A stretch of 40,418 bases of DNA from Leadbetterella sp031420365 (lineage in GTDB: Bacteria > Bacteroidota > Bacteroidia > Cytophagales > Spirosomataceae). Shown here in pieces: positions 40,272-40,418 of the stretch. A model generated the notes under the pieces. That model had not been told where the DNA came from, made no database searches, and saw only the letters and a program-made list of their open reading frames with translations. Position 1 is the first letter of the stretch. Each line of letters opens with the position of its first letter. Location: NCBI GenBank assembly GCA_031420365.1, contig JANOMP010000039.1, forward strand, positions 1 to 40,418, given 5' to 3'. The translations under genes and the position numbers were made by a program.

Positions 40272-40418
40272 GAGTGTAGAAATATTCATTTGTGAAATCT
40301 TTTAGAAAACAAATAAACATTGTTCCATTAATCTCATTCCGAATATATTCGGACCGTCCGTATGAAAATTTTTAAGCAAGTTAAATTACTAATAGCTAGA
40401 TAATTAATTTAAAAATTC
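40256..40418 (+). repeat. ~162-bp interspersed repeat, copy 3 (inverted)
   Basis: Starting with GGCATTACAGG this is the reverse complement of copies 1 and 2, and runs off the window 12 bases short of their outer end. It differs by a block at ~40333-40355, where copies 1 and 2 have CACAAAAA and this copy has a sequence with a perfect 16-bp palindrome (40338-40353). It joins the transposase fragment at its left edge. Confidence 0.88.

Noticed and set aside
1..40418. CRISPR arrays, tRNA or rRNA genes
   Set aside because: No regularly spaced short repeats and no sequence resembling tRNA or rRNA were seen on either strand by reading.

Overview
The window is AT-rich (roughly 30-35% GC by eye) and reads as a Bacteroidota chromosome segment, most likely from the Cytophagales or a close relative. 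The evidence is a gldF gliding-motility permease gene, two DUF4199 genes, a Bacteroidota-type serine palmitoyltransferase, a histone H1-like protein, a DUF5916 outer-membrane protein, an OmpA/PD40 protein, and the Bacteroidota promoter element TAnnTTTG in front of at least a dozen genes. The window starts and ends inside copies of one ~162-bp repeat, so it may be a complete contig broken at a multicopy repeat.

Layout. 1-1255: two direct copies of the ~162-bp repeat around a lone MarR-type regulator, with a GC-rich interspersed repeat beside the second copy. 1322-5086: ceramidase-like enzyme, a broken Crp/Fnr regulator, a ferritin-like/VIT1 metal exporter, and a small secreted DUF3471-like protein. 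5134-5539: a 406-bp element with terminal inverted repeats and a GC-rich core. 5566-8536 (minus): RND/MMPL transporter overlapping miaE. 8888-12289 (minus): queA, then ispD-yjjX-meaB. 12671-16207 (minus): gcvH, a dihydroorotase homologue with a degraded metal site, two DUF4199 proteins and gldF without gldG next to it. 16351-20150 (minus): a tightly overlapping glycosyltransferase operon (GT2, GT39-like, GT2, small conserved protein). 20189-22276 (minus): OmpA/PD40 envelope protein. 22623-26451: serine palmitoyltransferase and histone-like gene (plus), MaoC hydratase and DUF4440 protein (minus), diacylglycerol/sphingosine-kinase-like gene and SUI1/YciH factor (plus). 26505-27953 (minus): POT peptide transporter. 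28245-31841 (plus): HAD phosphatase, DUF5916 barrel, RsmI-like methyltransferase. 31894-36963 (minus): penicillin-binding protein 1A, then a NatAB-type ABC exporter. 37167-40010 (plus): uvrA. 40080-40418: N-terminal transposase fragment joined to an inverted copy of the ~162-bp repeat.

Most of the window is housekeeping and envelope biology. A sphingolipid thread runs through it (ceramidase-like, serine palmitoyltransferase, lipid kinase), but the genes are scattered, not one operon. I see no CRISPR array, tRNA, rRNA, prophage or defence island, and no convincing undescribed multi-gene system. The items most worth a second look are the repeat elements, the Crp/Fnr pseudogene, the metal-ligand-poor dihydroorotase, the stem-loop against the ispD start codon, gldF without adjacent gldG, and the palindrome in front of the metal-exporter gene.
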